Positions 32,862 to 44,737 of a stretch of DNA of 64,000 bases are shown in pieces. The DNA lies in assembly GCA_035772405.1 (NCBI GenBank), contig JAYKKM010000501.1, forward strand, positions 1,388,501-1,452,500. Direction: 5' to 3'. Position numbers and translations under genes: made by a program. The DNA is from Chrysogorgia sp. JL179-B06. Lineage: Eukaryota; Cnidaria; Anthozoa; Scleralcyonacea; Chrysogorgiidae. Below the pieces are notes generated by a model. That model did not search any database and was not told the origin of the DNA. It saw only the letters and a program-made list of their open reading frames with translations. Within the stretch, counting starts at the first letter, position 1, and every line of letters starts with the position of its first letter.

Positions 32862-33128
32862 TTAATTGAATAAGTCAATGTCTAATAATTCAATAATTTC
32901 GTCAATTTCCTGTTGTCCGAGTCCTTGCGGCTGCGTTTGGTGTTCTTGCAGATGTGGTTGGTGTTCTTGCAGTAGAGATTCCCCTTTGCACTGCTGCCAT
33001 ACCTCTGGATACCTCTCCAACATGAATTTTTTAAATTTTATAGAGTCCTGACTATCCCGTTTGACTTTTTCTCGGTACCTTCTAGCACGCTCAGCTTCTG
33101 CAGATAATTGTTGATTTCTCTCAGCCAT
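32862..33128 (-). CDS. Hypothetical 88-aa protein
   Basis: ATG at 33128, MAERNQQLSAEAERARRYRE, a basic helix of about 35 residues, then FMLERYPEVWQQC, a Gln-rich repeat (LLQEHQPHLQEHQTQ), and an acidic C-terminus IDEIIELLDIDLF. The layout suggests a small DNA-binding or adaptor protein, but I recognise no family. The QEHQ repeat is encoded by a short duplicated DNA segment. Confidence 0.4.
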   Translation of the reverse strand: MAERNQQLSAEAERARRYREKVKRDSQDSIKFKKFMLERYPEVWQQCKGESLLQEHQPHLQEHQTQPQGLGQQEIDEIIELLDIDLFN

Positions 33129-33514
33129 TGCAGTCCTGAATGTTTATGGGAGTGCGTGTTCGAACTGTACTTATTATACCTATGCGTGATGTGCGTTTCT
33201 TGGCATCCGATTGGGTCTATTATGAAAAATGGCGCCAATTTTAAAAATACTTCAGCGTGACGAACGGAAGTGTGTTGAACTAATATTTTACTAAGGGATT
33301 ATCTGAGGGTGGGTGGGTATCAAGTCGTATTTATGAAACGGGACGCCAGAGCCTAGGAATTTCCCTCCACGGGACTTTGTCGAAAAAAATTATATTTAGT
33401 TTCGAGTTCAAATGCAACCTTTCATTTGTTATCATGCCTCGAATGTGTAAGGACTGCCCTATCTGTGGTAAGCAAGGTTTGCTTAAATTATCTAACCATT
33501 TGGGTGATTTCCAC

Positions 33515-34722
33515 CAGTTATCTTCGAAAGATCTGGAGAAAGCATTTGACAGAATTCCCAGGGAGGTGGTTAGGTGGGCGTTGAGAAAGCTGGGGGTTGA
33601 AGAATGGTTGGTGAAAGCAGTGATGACAATGTATGAGAAAGCAATAACTGTGGTGAGAACAAAGCATGGGAATAGTGAAGAGTTTGAGGTGAGGGTTGGG
33701 GTCCATCAGGGGTCGGTCCTATATGCGTGATGGAGGCGCTGACGCAAGAAGTTAGAGGGTATGCCATGGGAGTTGTTGTATGCCGATGATCTGGTTTTGA
33801 TGGCTGAGAGCATTGAGGAGCTTAAGGAGAAAGTGATGCGATGGAAAGAATGCATGGAGGCAAAGGGTTTGAAGATGAACACTGGTAAGAGTGTCAAGGA
33901 AGAATAGTGGTCATGTTGAAAAGTTAGGGAAGTGGCCGTGTAGTATATGTGGGAAGGGTGTTGGAAATAATTCTATTCGATGCACAGGCTGTAGTGGATG
34001 GGTACACAAGCGGTGCTCAGGCGTGAAGGGCTCACTGGCTAGAGTTGTGGATACGTTTGTTTGTAAGGTGTGTGAAAGAGCAGAGGATCGTAGATGAGAG
34101 CATGGATCTGGGCAATGGGGTGCATTTAGAGAATGTTAAAAAGTTTTGTTACCTGGGGGATATGCTGAATGGGGGTGGAGGAGAAAATTCATCATCTGTG
34201 GCAAGGGTACGTTGTGCATGGGGAAAGTTTAAAGAGCTCTCTGGGATCCTGACAAGGAAGGAAGTGTTGCTAAAGCTGAAGGTGTATGTGGCCTGTGTGA
34301 GGAGTGCTATGGTGTATGGAAGTGAGACGTGGGCCATGACTGTGGAGCTGAATAATAGACTGGAGAGGACAGAGATATGGATGGTGCGGTGCGGTGGATG
34401 TGTGGCGTATCGCTGAGGGATAGAGTGTCTAGTGAGGAGCTGAGGGAAAGAATGGGTATTGAATCGGTGTCTGACGTGGTAAAGAGGAGCCGATTAAGGG
34501 GGCTGGGACATGGCTGCGGAAAGATGATGGTGACTGGGTGAAGAGGTGTATGTCACTTGAGGTTGATGCCAGGTAGTGGAGAGGGATATGAGAGAGAGTG
34601 GGCTGAAGAGGGAAGATAACACATGATCGTGGAAAGTGGAGGAAACTGTCGTGGTGAACCACCGGCCAACCCCTGCGTAAGCGGGGGAAACGGCCGTAAA
34701 ACGTCTGTTGTTGTTGTATAGA
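33515..34722 (+). mobile_element. LINE relic: RT fragment, zinc finger and C-terminal region
   Basis: 33515-33730 encodes the RT blocks KAFDRIPREVVRWALRKLG and GVHQGSVLY. A deletion or frameshift follows, then ELLYADDLVLMAESIEELKE (YADD) up to 33890. 33891-34090 encodes a Cys/His finger: CSICGKGVGNNSIRCTGCS, then WVHKRCSGVKG. 34045-34416 and beyond carry the same C-terminal region as 23247-24003. Several frameshifts and a deletion near 34570. The 3' end is again AAAACGTCTGTTG. This copy shows that the 23-kb fragment belongs to a LINE with a finger between RT and tail. Confidence 0.85.
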
Positions 34723-34929
34723 CAACCTTTAATTATTTAATGCAAGCAAAAACATTTCCTGTGGATCTCAATCAATCTTCAAAATCGCCAAAATAGCGTT
34801 ACGCCGCATAAGTTGTTCAGTTAAGCCATGTATTCGTTACAATTAACACATCCTTTTGGACTCCTTGTCTCGGGTGGAACTAAAACAGGGAAGATAGATC
34901 AGGTTATGATAGATCCTATGGAACGCCAT

Positions 34930-35350
34930 GTGTCCAAAATTTATTTAACGTTTATTATATGATATAATGAATTAAAATGTCATATATAAATAATTGATAA
35001 ACGAAGCTATTGTTTGATATAATGTAGATTAACTTTAGCATTATATCATATAATGAATTTCCGCTACAGTCATGATATGATATCATTATTTAAAAAATCA
35101 TTATTTAAGAAATCATTATTTAAAACCATGAGAGTGTGTGTAATTCCTGATATCATATAATGTTTACGTTACACTATGATTTCAAATAACGACGTTTCAG
35201 TTCATTCATGATTTGATATAATGCAAAAGAACTTCACATTATATCATATCATGAATTCCGCCGAAAAGTCTTTATTTGATATAATGTAAAAGAACTTTGC
35301 ATTATATCATATCATGAATTCCGCCGAAAAGTCTTTATTTGATATAATGC
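34930..35350 (+). repeat. AT-rich tandem repeat, about 69-bp unit
   Basis: Two and a half clear units at 35205-35350 share ATTATATCATATCATGAATT and CCGCCGAAAAGTCTTTATTT. Degenerate related blocks with ATATCATATAATG go back to 34930. The unit contains short inverted ATGATATGATAT-type motifs. Confidence 0.8.
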
Positions 35351-35463
35351 AATAGCGTAGTGCGCCATCTGTCCAAAAATTCAAAACTGTCCAAAAATCA
35401 ATTAGTGCCGGAGTAATAGCTTCTGGTCTCGACTTCCGGTTCATGGGAGGCGGCAAAATTATC

Positions 35464-35806
35464 TTCTGTGACCTTTTGGCCTCGCTTTTGGCCTCGCTTT
35501 TGGCGGATTCAATATGGCGAGTGGTTTGGAAGAGTCGATATCCCGAGCTGTTCAAGGGGCAATTAGATCCGTATTGTCAGAAACATCAAGCCAGTCATCC
35601 AACGTGCCGACTAGCACGTCGACTTCAAGCTCAACCGTAAATTATGAGGTGAGTTTAATATTGTTATTCATTTTATATTTTCATATGATGACTTGCTATA
35701 GCCACAATCTCGTTCCCACTTAGTCTTCCCACGACTAGGAACGAGATTGCTATAGCGATAAAGATATTAAACTTTGTCTTTATGAATATTTATGAATCTT
35801 TATTTT
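35464..35806 (+). repeat. Left arm of a long inverted repeat around the integrase/HECT locus
   Basis: Near-identical inverted copy of 52622-52925, starting TTCTGTGACCTTTTGGC and ending TGAATCTTTATTTT. It covers the presumed promoter, the complete 135-bp first exon (35514-35648) and the first part of the intron, which holds an AATCTCGTTCC hairpin. This arm is about 40 bp longer because of a tandem CTCGCTTTTGGC pair and a longer hairpin loop. Confidence 0.9.
35514..35648 (+). CDS. Shared first exon, integrase side
   Basis: 45 codons from ATG 35514, MASGLEESISRAVQGAIRSV, then a Ser/Thr-rich stretch to a GAG|GTGAGT donor at 35649. The exon is the same length and almost the same sequence as 52765-52899 on the minus strand, which begins the HECT gene. 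It is presumably spliced toward the integrase exons at 36821 and 37109 (inferred from order, not proven). Confidence 0.7.
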
Positions 35807-36820
35807 GCATAAAGTTTGTGGGAAGTAGCAGAGAACGGCTTGAGCACTCCACACAAATATCCCCATCGAGCTCAACCGTCAACCAGGTGCGTGTCAGGGT
35901 TGTAGTACACACATCGTATATATATTTATTATATAGTAGGAAATACACAATATCTTCGCTAGTGAAGATATCCATCACGTGTTTAATCGAATTAAACTTT
36001 TATCGTGATGTTTCTATAATATAATAAAAAGAAAATTATAAAGTATTGCTAATTCCCCCACCCCGGGCTGGTGCCATGGATATTTTTGGTTTTTTGACCT
36101 TCATTTGTGACTTTAAGTCTTCATTTTTTGAGACCAAGGGAAAATATTTTTCTATACACACCGACCAAAAACCGTGAATAACATATTAATTTCTGATCAT
36201 GGTTATGTTGTGACATGTTTTCGCCCATTGATTTTCCACAAATTTGTGGCATTTGGATAATGAAATGGCTCCTTCGTAATAATAATAATATTTATACAAT
36301 TACAGGTGCTTAATGCACTGATCCTGTTTATCGTGTAATCACTTTTCCTCTGAATCTATTTTCCTCAGTGCCAAGTAAAATAGTTCATTCAATCAACAGT
36401 ACATTCTTAATTGTAAAAAATATCACTTTCAGACCGTGGTTAGATATCATAAAAACTGCCCGCTCACGTAGCCAATCAAATTGCAGCATTGGCTTAGATT
36501 TCACCCGCTCAGCTCATGATTAACAAAAAAATAAATCTACAGTAAGTTATTTCTTCTGTTTTAAAGTTCACTCATGAGTTATGTGTTTGTAGAGAAAGCT
36601 TCAATGTTTCTTATATTGCAAAAATTCAATTTTTGTGTCTGTTCTGTGACGTCATTTTCCCGCCATAAACCGTTAAAAACAAAAACATACGATTTTTTGT
36701 TAATTAGAGACTAAATAATGCATAAGCATTCAGATTTTGGTTGACTGTAACCTCTGCACAGTGTTTCAAAGTATAAAAAGACCAACAATCAGAAACAGAT
36801 TGTTTTTGATCATTTTTCAG

Positions 36821-38203
36821 GTGGCTAGTGATCAATTTGATGATAATGACAACCAAAGGTATGTTAAAAAATATATATTATATTAAATTCTAAAGAACTG
36901 AAATGCATGCCACAAGACGGCGACTCTAAATTATTGTTCTGTTGGTGTTGTGGTGTCATATGACATGATATGTGATCAATAACAGCATTTATAGCAATAT
37001 GGAACAATTTATAGCAACTATATTTTGACCAGGGACACCAGAATTCTGTGGGCGGGTCTGGTCCCTGATAATTTTCTACAGTAATATAATTTTTTCTTGG
37101 TTGTAGGTCTGCTGGACGCCCTCAAAGTTATGTTGGTCGGAATAATATAAAGCCACTACTCGACCTTAAAGTGCCATTAATTGTCATTGCTACAAGATTG
37201 GGTATTTCTCACTCAACCTTGTACAACAAGATAAAAAGTTTTGGACTGGAACTCCCCAAGTTTTACACCGCTACCAAGGAAGAACTAACTGCTCATATCC
37301 AGTCCATTAAGAAGAACCTCATCTTCGTTCTCACGACATGCACGTGCAGCGTGCAAAGGTTCGGGAAACTATTCGCCAGGTTGACCCAGGCCCGGCGCCA
37401 AAAAGCTTTACGTAGGAGGGAGTATAGTGTTCCCTGTCCTCTGTAGTTGTGGCATGTGGATGGGAACCACAAGCTTATCCGATACAGGATCGTCATTCAT
37501 GTTGGTGTTCATGGCTACAGCCGTACTATTGTATTTATTGCTGCTAACGATAATAACAGATCAACCACTGTAGAACGTTTGTTTCTGCAAGCCACCGAGA
37601 CGTATGGATATCCAATTAATGTAAGGACTGATCTTGGCGGTGAAAACGTCTTGGTGTGGAGACATATGAATTCGCATTGGGCCACACAGAGAAGATCGGT
37701 AATCGTGGGTAGCTCAGTTCACAACCAACGGGTGGAGCGATTGAATCGAGACTTGAACGTTAACATCGCCCAGATCTTCGGCCTCAAACTTCAAGAGTTA
37801 GGAGTTTGGTTTACTTGACATAAACAATGAAACTGACATGTTTTGCCTGCATTATGTTTTGCTTCCACGCGTGAAAAAAATAGTGAAGGAATTCGCACAT
37901 GCCCACAATAACCATGGTCTTCGTACAGAAGCTAACCGAACTCCTCTTCAGCTACTGAGCTTGAATTCCCATCTGACCGAACTACACCGAGCAACGATCA
38001 CTTCTGATCCAGATGCAAATGGTGCCGAATCTTCGAACAACTTGTCTGTAGTTGATGTCCCTCGAACACAGTGTCCTCTTACTGATCAAGAGTTTTACGA
38101 ATTACAACAACAAATCAATCCATTGTCGGACATCCCACCGATGGAGATATGCAATACTGTGTTGCAGTTTGTGGGTCCTAAAATGATCGCTCGGCAATTC
38201 TGA
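36821..38203 (+). pseudogene. DDE integrase-like protein (pfam24764-type core), broken
   Basis: Small exon 36821-36858 (VASDQFDDNDNQ; TTTCAG acceptor, GTATGT donor). The main exon from 37109 has GRPQSYVGRNNIK, then a helix-turn-helix-like VPLIVIATRLGISHSTLYNK. A frameshifted linker (about 37330-37445) follows, then LWHVDGNHKLIRYRIVIH (first Asp), VRTDLGGENV (second Asp) and HNQRVERLNRD (Glu), with 34 residues between the last two. After a frame change at 37815 come CLHYVLLPRVKKIVKEF and a C-terminal tail to 38203. This is the integrase-core family common in cnidarian and fish genomes, possibly the IS3EU-type group (from memory). It has at least two frameshifts and one stop. Confidence 0.75.
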
Positions 38204-39199
38204 ACATACTGGTATCCGTTAAAAATCTTCGCTACACTCACACAATCTTAACATGGGTCGCACCACGAAAAACGTTTTTAACTCTGGGCTCGATTTTTTT
38301 GTTCGTAAATAAATGTGCATATTATTATTAATTATATACTCCGAATAGCAGCATCTTGTGCACTCAAGATTTGCGTAATAAACAAAAACAGTGATTTCGA
38401 CTTTTGTATGGCCAAAGGGTTTGACAAAGGTTTGCTATTAGGAGTATGCTTTGTTTCTATTTTTTTAAAATTGTCGACTGGAAATGGTTTCCCACTGTGA
38501 ATGTTATGTGCAAAATTTTACCAAGTTTGCAGTGTTATTACTGTATTAAAGACATATTTCTAGTTAATAAACAAAGCTGTATACTGGCGAGTCTGCTGCA
38601 AATTCTGTACACATTTAACTATTTAAGCACTTTGTACCATGCACGATTTAGGCCAATTCTATAGGAGTCAAGTGCCTAAAGAACGAGGCAACTATATATA
38701 AATACAATTGAGTCGAATGCATAACTCATTAGTATACATTATTTTACTCCGAAACAATAGAAACGCCTAAATCGTGCATCATATGTAGCACTTTATACGA
38801 AACAGAAAAATTGTTGGCGTTGAGCGTTTTCGAAGTAACACAATTTTCATAACTATTTGTACGGTTGTCAGAAACGAATCCGTTGATTGCGAACAATTAA
38901 GACTAACTGCTCCTGCACGTATCTATATTGAACCACAGTTAGAATAGAGAACATAGTCTTAGAAACGAACATAGAAACCAAAACAGGCAATTACTTACAG
39001 CAGTAACAATAACATAATATGTACGATTACGAGGTCATTGGTCTTCATACAATCTAAAGCACATTCTGGGAAACCATGCATAGTTAATATAGCACACATT
39101 TAGGAAATTAAAACGATCACGTTAATGTCTGCATATCAATTATGCCATTCCAAAAAAGGAGAGCAATTATGCCATTCCAAAAAAAGGGGAGTTCATGAT
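38204..39199. other. Intergenic space between convergent integrase and HECT genes
   Basis: AT-rich with no coding similarity. CATGCACGATTTAGGC (about 38639) and GCCTAAATCGTGCATCATAT (about 38767) form an inverted pair about 110 bp apart. Confidence 0.5.
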
Positions 39200-39402
39200 T
39201 CAATCGTCCATCATTTCTTTAAATCTCTCAAAATCTTCCACCTTCGTTGGGAGGTACAACACAGTACCACATGTGTTTGCCTTCGGGCGAACATCTTCCC
39301 AAAAACATAAAGTGGGTTGTGGGAAAAATCCCATTGGTGGTATCCGGCTTGCACCAGTGGCAAAGACAAGTATGTCGCATAAAGAGACTTGTGTCAAACC
39401 AG
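39200..39402 (-). CDS. HECT-domain gene, C-terminal exon
   Basis: AATTTTGTAG acceptor at 39403-39412, then LTQVSLCDILVFATGASRIP, MGFFPQPTLCF, KANTCGTVLYLP and a FERFKEMMDD end. These are the C-lobe blocks of a HECT E3 ligase. The Cys of ANTC is at the position of the catalytic ubiquitin-accepting cysteine (HECT consensus LPxAxTCxxxL.LP). The frame is intact to the stop. It is closest to the G2E3-like HECT proteins, multi-copy in fish and cnidarians. Confidence 0.8.
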
Positions 39403-39631
39403 CTACAAAATTTAATAAAGGAAAAAGTAGATTTTAAAAATATCGTATAGTAGCAACCGGAATGGGATTGAAAACACAACAAATTATTTCCTTGTTTCAT
39501 TTGGCCTTTTGGGCATAATTTAAGTACAAGTAACAGTTTGAAGTTTTCATGCATGTCAACAAACGCGATTTATTTTTTAAAGTATATCTTATACCTGTAG
39601 CAACACGTGATAAGTGTTTATTTATACCTTC

Positions 39632-39983
39632 GCAATTCTGGAGATAGTCCCTCCAATTCATGACAGCGCAGCGTCAAACTGGGGAACAAAGGCTTGGTCG
39701 ATGTTTTCGGATGTGAGCGTGTTTTCCGAATTGCAGAATATTCCCCTGAAGGCAGCAGGATATTTCTGGATTCAAGAATACCAAGTGTTGTAAGGCCCTC
39801 TTTAAACATTTCAATTGCTGTGCGGACTCTGTCCATGACGAAATAATGACACAGTTCTGCAACAAGCTCTTCCCTTTTCTCAAATGTGGGTACACAGTTG
39901 TAGCCACAATTTGACAAATGGTCTTGAACAGATGAAGACCAAATCAACTCCGTAAACTCCTCTTCCTTGTCGACATTCTTTAA
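39632..39983 (-). CDS. HECT-domain gene, middle exon
   Basis: TTCTCAG acceptor at about 39984-39990. Reads NVDKEEEFTELIWSSSVQDH, TFEKREELVAELCHYFVMDR, VRTAIEMFKEGLTTLGIL and a segment ending LSPELRR before GTATAA. REELVxxLCxxFVxxRVRTAxxxFKEGLxTLG is a conserved block of G2E3-like HECT proteins. The frame is open throughout. It is followed downstream by the C-terminal exon at 39402. The rest of the N-lobe is between here and 43.96 kb or is lost. Confidence 0.75.
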
Positions 39984-40029
39984 CTGAGAATGAAAACATA
40001 TTGTTATAAAGATAAGAACTAATACGGTT

Positions 40030-40191
40030 GATTAGGGAAGACTCAAATCGATTTGGCCCACGCGAAACGTCATATGGACGTTGCGGTTGGCGGGTGTGGG
40101 GCGAGCGTTGAAAATTTCCGACAAAAGGGCTTGGTAAAATGAGCGTGGCTGGCTTATAATCGAATGAAGACGGATAGAAAGTAGCCTGCAT
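40030..40191 (-). other. Possible exon of unknown function
   Basis: The minus frame reads ATFYPSSFDYKPATLILPSP, then QRSPHTRQPQRPYDVSRGPN. It lies just upstream of the HECT middle exon, in the same orientation. No family recognised; could be part of the gene or chance. Confidence 0.25.
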
Positions 40192-41290
40192 AGCAAATGA
40201 AAAAGCTGAATTTTAAACTTTTAGTACATCACTCAGTGCAAATAAATAAATAATGGTAGTAAATAATGGTATTATATGAATCGAGTAAGACACTTAAAAT
40301 ATTTACAAATTGTGCACACAAATATTTGAATAGTAAATAGAATAGTATATGCCATTTTTTCATCATTAAATTAAAACGTCATTGAAAAATTCTTGTTTTT
40401 TCATTTAAAAATGGTTGTTGAAGTTCTCGAATCGAAATATGAGAAACAAGTTCGTGATTGATAGAAATACATGCCAGATTAGAGAGGCAATTTTCGGTCA
40501 TTGTGCTGCGCCGGCCGGGGGCATGCTCCCCCGGAAAATTTTGAAATTAGGGCCTCTGAAATTGCTAGAAATTTTGGGCCTCCATTTTGCTAATATAGCC
40601 TCAAACATCTTTCAATTTTTACATCTTACCTGCTCAAGTGTATGCCGGACATCAGAATGTGCTACTTCGTTTATGGTTGGCTTGCATGCGTGCTCCCCAA
40701 TCCCAATTAAATTGAAAAGACATTCTGCGAGAGAATTGCCAGCTTCTCTCTATCTGCCAGCCCATTTGTATTGGTTATCTCTCCTTGCTAAAAGGTTTTA
40801 AGGTTTAAAAAATTACGTTAAATGTGCAAGTAATCACTGGTCAAACACCATGACTTTTTCGCTAATCAAAACCAAGACGCCCATTACACTGATAAAGTAT
40901 GTTTGTTATTGAACAAGACGCTCTATTGAGCGTGTAGTCGCTGGGGTATCAAATGTAAATCAGCTTTTCATTAGCTGACTATAACATAGATTATATTGCA
41001 AGGAACCATTGCTTCACCTTATTAGTCTTATTATAGTAATATATCCGATGATCAGTGATGAAGTCATGGGGGAATAGAAGTACAAATGTTCCAAGTGAAC
41101 GCAGTAACAGCTTTTGGTCTTATGCAATGCAATTAATACACTTGAACAGATAGGTATTTGCATTTTCGACACAAAAGCCTTTGCATGCTCTTGCATGCAA
41201 GATGTACAGTTGATGTCTTTGGATAACACATATTAGATCTTAAGACTCAACGGCATGCAGCCCTTAATACAAGAATTTCAGTCTTCGATA
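40192..41290. other. No gene recognised; one strong hairpin
   Basis: 40512-40532 is a near-perfect palindrome, GCCGGGGGCATGCTCCCCCGG. The rest is unassigned. Confidence 0.5.
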
Positions 41291-41309
41291 TATTTGTGAG
41301 CCAGCCCAC

Positions 41310-41713
41310 TTTATCCTTCCTTTATCAATATATTTTTCACATGATCAAACCTAGTACGGTCGCCATCTTTAATTTATTTCCTAGAGTGCCTTCTTTGATA
41401 AGTCCAAAATTGGAATTTGACTTCAAAACGCCAAGTATATTTATTGCAAAAACGCGCAGAGATGACGTTATTTTCATAAAAAATCACACTGGTTAAGGCA
41501 TACGATATTCTGCAGTATGTATTTGCTTTTCTACACTTCGAACTTCCTTCAGAATTTGCTATATTCCTTCGTAGACCATTAAGACCTATATTTTGCTTAC
41601 ATGAAGTATGTCATTTTGTAACATACGAAATTTGTTTGGAGGGCGCTTAAGCGCCCTGGTTTGGAGAAAAATGTCAACCGAAAGCTACAGTCGTTGTTGC
41701 CCCAATGACTAAT
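41310..41713 (+). repeat. Dispersed direct repeat, copy A
   Basis: About 400 bp shared with 42975-43411, for example TAGTACGGTCGCCATCTTTA and CTTACATGAAGTATGTCATT. Copy A carries a GGGCGCTTAAGCGCCC palindrome absent from the other copies. Confidence 0.85.
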
Positions 41714-42371
41714 AAGCTATATTTTCCATGTCAAGCCTAATGGGACCAGCATTGTCCAAGCCTATCAGACACAATATTAAACTTGTGGCCCAGTAGGCCT
41801 GTATCTATACTGTGGGCCTAACATGTTCTATATACAGTTTGGTTTATTGAATTCAGACCAGCTAGTAAACATGTATGATACATGTTTTATTGAACAGTAC
41901 TAATGTTGTTTAGTGTACTGTAGACACTATATATAGCCAGGCAGTGTAGAAATACAGTTTTAGAATGCAACGAAATGTTAATCCGAATATCAACCAAAAA
42001 AACTATGCTGAAAAGGCATATTTTAAATGTTTATCCAACTCGACCGGAAATCGCAGGTTGAGACGAACGCCCTGTTTATATCTCCTGTCCTAAGACACTT
42101 AAAAGTTGATTACGAAAGGGCCTTCGCTCAACACAGACTCACAGTGTACTATTATTAGCCATCATTTAAGAAAACTAATTTATTTACCTGTATTCGTGTC
42201 CGAGCAAAGTATCCACAGGCATAGATGAAATTTCAAAATAAAACTTGCTTGTCCGTCAATAACTGATCAGTGTTTGTTCAAAACAAACATTACTGCATCT
42301 GCTGATTTTGTCCAGAATACGAGTTGTTTTGATGATCTGGTATTGCAGTTACCAGATCACGCCATATACCA

Positions 42372-42582
42372 TATTCCCCTGTATGTATTTGCTTTTCTAC
42401 ACTTCGAACTTCCTTCAGAATTTACTATATTCCTTCGTAGACTATTAAGACCTATATTTTGCTTACATGAAGTATGTCATTTTGTAACGTACGAAATTTG
42501 TTTGGAGATTGGAGTGGAGAAAGGAGAAAAATGTGAACCGAAACCTATAGTCGCTGTTGCCCCAACGACTAACTAACAAACC
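42372..42582 (+). repeat. Dispersed direct repeat, copy B (second half only)
   Basis: About 210 bp matching the second half of copies A and C, from CCCCTGTATGTATTTGC to TTGCCCCAACGACTAA. Confidence 0.85.
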
Positions 42583-42974
42583 AACGAGTTCAACATAAAG
42601 TAGATTTACATAATTTGATTTGCAAATTAAATCTACTTTTAAATTTTGACTCGCAAATTAAAATCTATCCTCCTCCATTGCCGTATTAATTCCCTACAGA
42701 CTGCATTTAACAAATGTAAAAATTGCACTAATTGTTAAGTTGTTTACTCATTTCTAACTTAAAATTCCACTAATTAATTCAAAGCTAAAATACCTCGTTT
42801 CTTTCCTCGCACTTTGCCAACATTGTGCAAATAACTCCACCATTTGATAACTACACCTCACAGCCACAGGCGTTAAGAAATAATACATTACGAAACCTCA
42901 CCAATCATGATATAAGTCGGTTATATACCTCGACCTCGGGATATATGTTGTTTATATAAATAACATAAATCCCT

Positions 42975-43411
42975 TCCTTCCTTTATCAATATACTTTTCA
43001 CATGTTCAACGGCAAAAAGATAAAACCTGATATTTTCCACTCCTAGTACGGTCGCCATCTTTAATTTATTTCCCAGAGTGCCTATAAGTGCCAAAATTGA
43101 AATTTGACTTCAAAACGCCAAGAATATTTATTGCAAAAAACGCGCAGAGATGACGTTATTTTCATAAAAATCACACTGGTTAAGGCATACGATATTCCCC
43201 TGTATGTATTTGCTTTTCTACACTTCGAACTTCCTTCATAATTTGCTGTATTCCTTCGTAGACTATTAGGACTATATTTTGCTTACATGAAGTATGTCAT
43301 TTTGTAACGTACGAAATTTGTGGAGATTGGAGATTGGAGAAAGGCGAAAGGAGAAAAATGTCAACCGAAACGTATAGTCGTTGTTGCCCCAACGACTAAT
43401 AAAGTAAAGAT
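42975..43411 (+). repeat. Dispersed direct repeat, copy C
   Basis: Full-length match to copy A, with a tandem GGAGATTGGAGATTGGAGAA expansion. No TG...CA ends or target duplications visible, so I do not call these LTRs. Confidence 0.85.
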
Positions 43412-43959
43412 AAATATCGTAAGCGTGATTCATTAGTGTAACGAAGCAAGTCTGGTACACGCAAGTGATAAAATCAATTGCAGAACGAATGCACAGGACG
43501 ATGCATCTCTTCAAAGGTCCAATGCATTGAGCATTATAATCTACTCCATTCAATCCCCATCCGTCACAGAGGTAAACATGTACCAAAAATTGACAGTGTA
43601 ATCAGACCTTAAAAGAATTAGGAAATAAAATAAGAGATGAGTATTCATGGCTCAGTGCAAAAAAATGTCAGTACACCTTAAAGTGCACTGTACATCACAC
43701 CATCTTGGCCGCCAAGAGAAATTGTGGGCCCCTGATGCTGTCACACGGGTCGATTTGGGGACCCTGATTTTGGGGGCCCTGATGTCACACGTCATAGATC
43801 ACGTCTACTGTTCTCAATTGCTCTCCTGGCTCGGCTAGAAACGAAGAAAGTATTACTGACTTTGACGCTTAACAGCATAAACACAAATCTCAAAAATTTT
43901 ATGGCGTCCTTCTGAAATTGGGGGCCTGGGGAATATTGCCCCCAATTAATACCCTCTTT

Positions 43960-44102
43960 CGGTGTATATACTGCACCTTTTGCATTGGGTACTATGACTC
44001 TGTTCCCTGGTTCTCCAGCAAACATTGACGACTCGAAAAGTTCACGAACAGACAGACGTAAAAATTCGCGAGTAGGACCACCAAGGTCGACAGCACCTTC
44101 AC
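43960..44102 (-). CDS. HECT-domain gene, N-lobe exon, downstream half
   Basis: The minus strand from 44102 reads EGAVDLGGPTREFLRLSVRE, then LFESSMFAGEPGNRVIV and a GTATTA or GTGCAG donor-like site near 43960-43980. DxGGPTREFxRL is the start of the HECT domain N-lobe. It continues directly from 48514-48712 once the LTR element and one 5-bp duplication are taken away. Confidence 0.85.
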
Positions 44103-44272
44103 TGTAATGTTCTTTATGTTAACTTTTGTATCTTATTTACAGAAACTGTCAATCTCAATCTAAGTCCTTCTCCTCTTCCTTACTCTCTAGTGTGTCCTTC
44201 TCACGTGCTCTCTAGTTCCTTATATGGAGTCTAGTATTCATTATGTTACTTACATAAAGTATCATCATTATA
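44103..44272 (-). repeat. LTR (3' LTR in element orientation)
   Basis: 170 bp, TGTAATG...CATTATA on the plus strand, identical to 48344-48513. Confidence 0.95.
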
Positions 44273-44737
44273 TTACTCCCCTTTGTTTTTCTAAAACAAA
44301 ACATTAACTATTTAGCTAAATGTTATATCAAGAGAGTTTATGAACAAATGTTATGTCCATATCTTTCTGGCTGCTTTCGGTTCCTTTCAGATCTTCGTAC
44401 TGGTCCAGGTGTCGGACCATTACCATCATGGTTTTCGTTGCTGTTGCCATTGTTATGTTGGTTGTGTGATGTTACATCGTCCTCGCCGTCCTCGGACATG
44501 TTGTCCTTGTCTGACGTGTGCGTTCGTGGTATTTCTTTGCAGTGTGAAACATTTCGTCTCATTACATGTCCGTCCTTGTTTATGGCAGTTATCTCACTGT
44601 TGTTCCTACACGTTACAGTATAAGGTGTTGTACTGAAATTAGGTGTTAATTTATTTTGTTTTTGTTGGCGTATCAGTACACAGTCTCCAACTTGAATTCC
44701 ACTCTTCTTGCAGTGCCGTCTTGTATCCGCATATTGT

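Noticed and set aside
41310..43411. LTR pair of a second retrotransposon
   Set aside because: No TG/CA ends, no primer site, no internal gag or pol, and three unequal copies.
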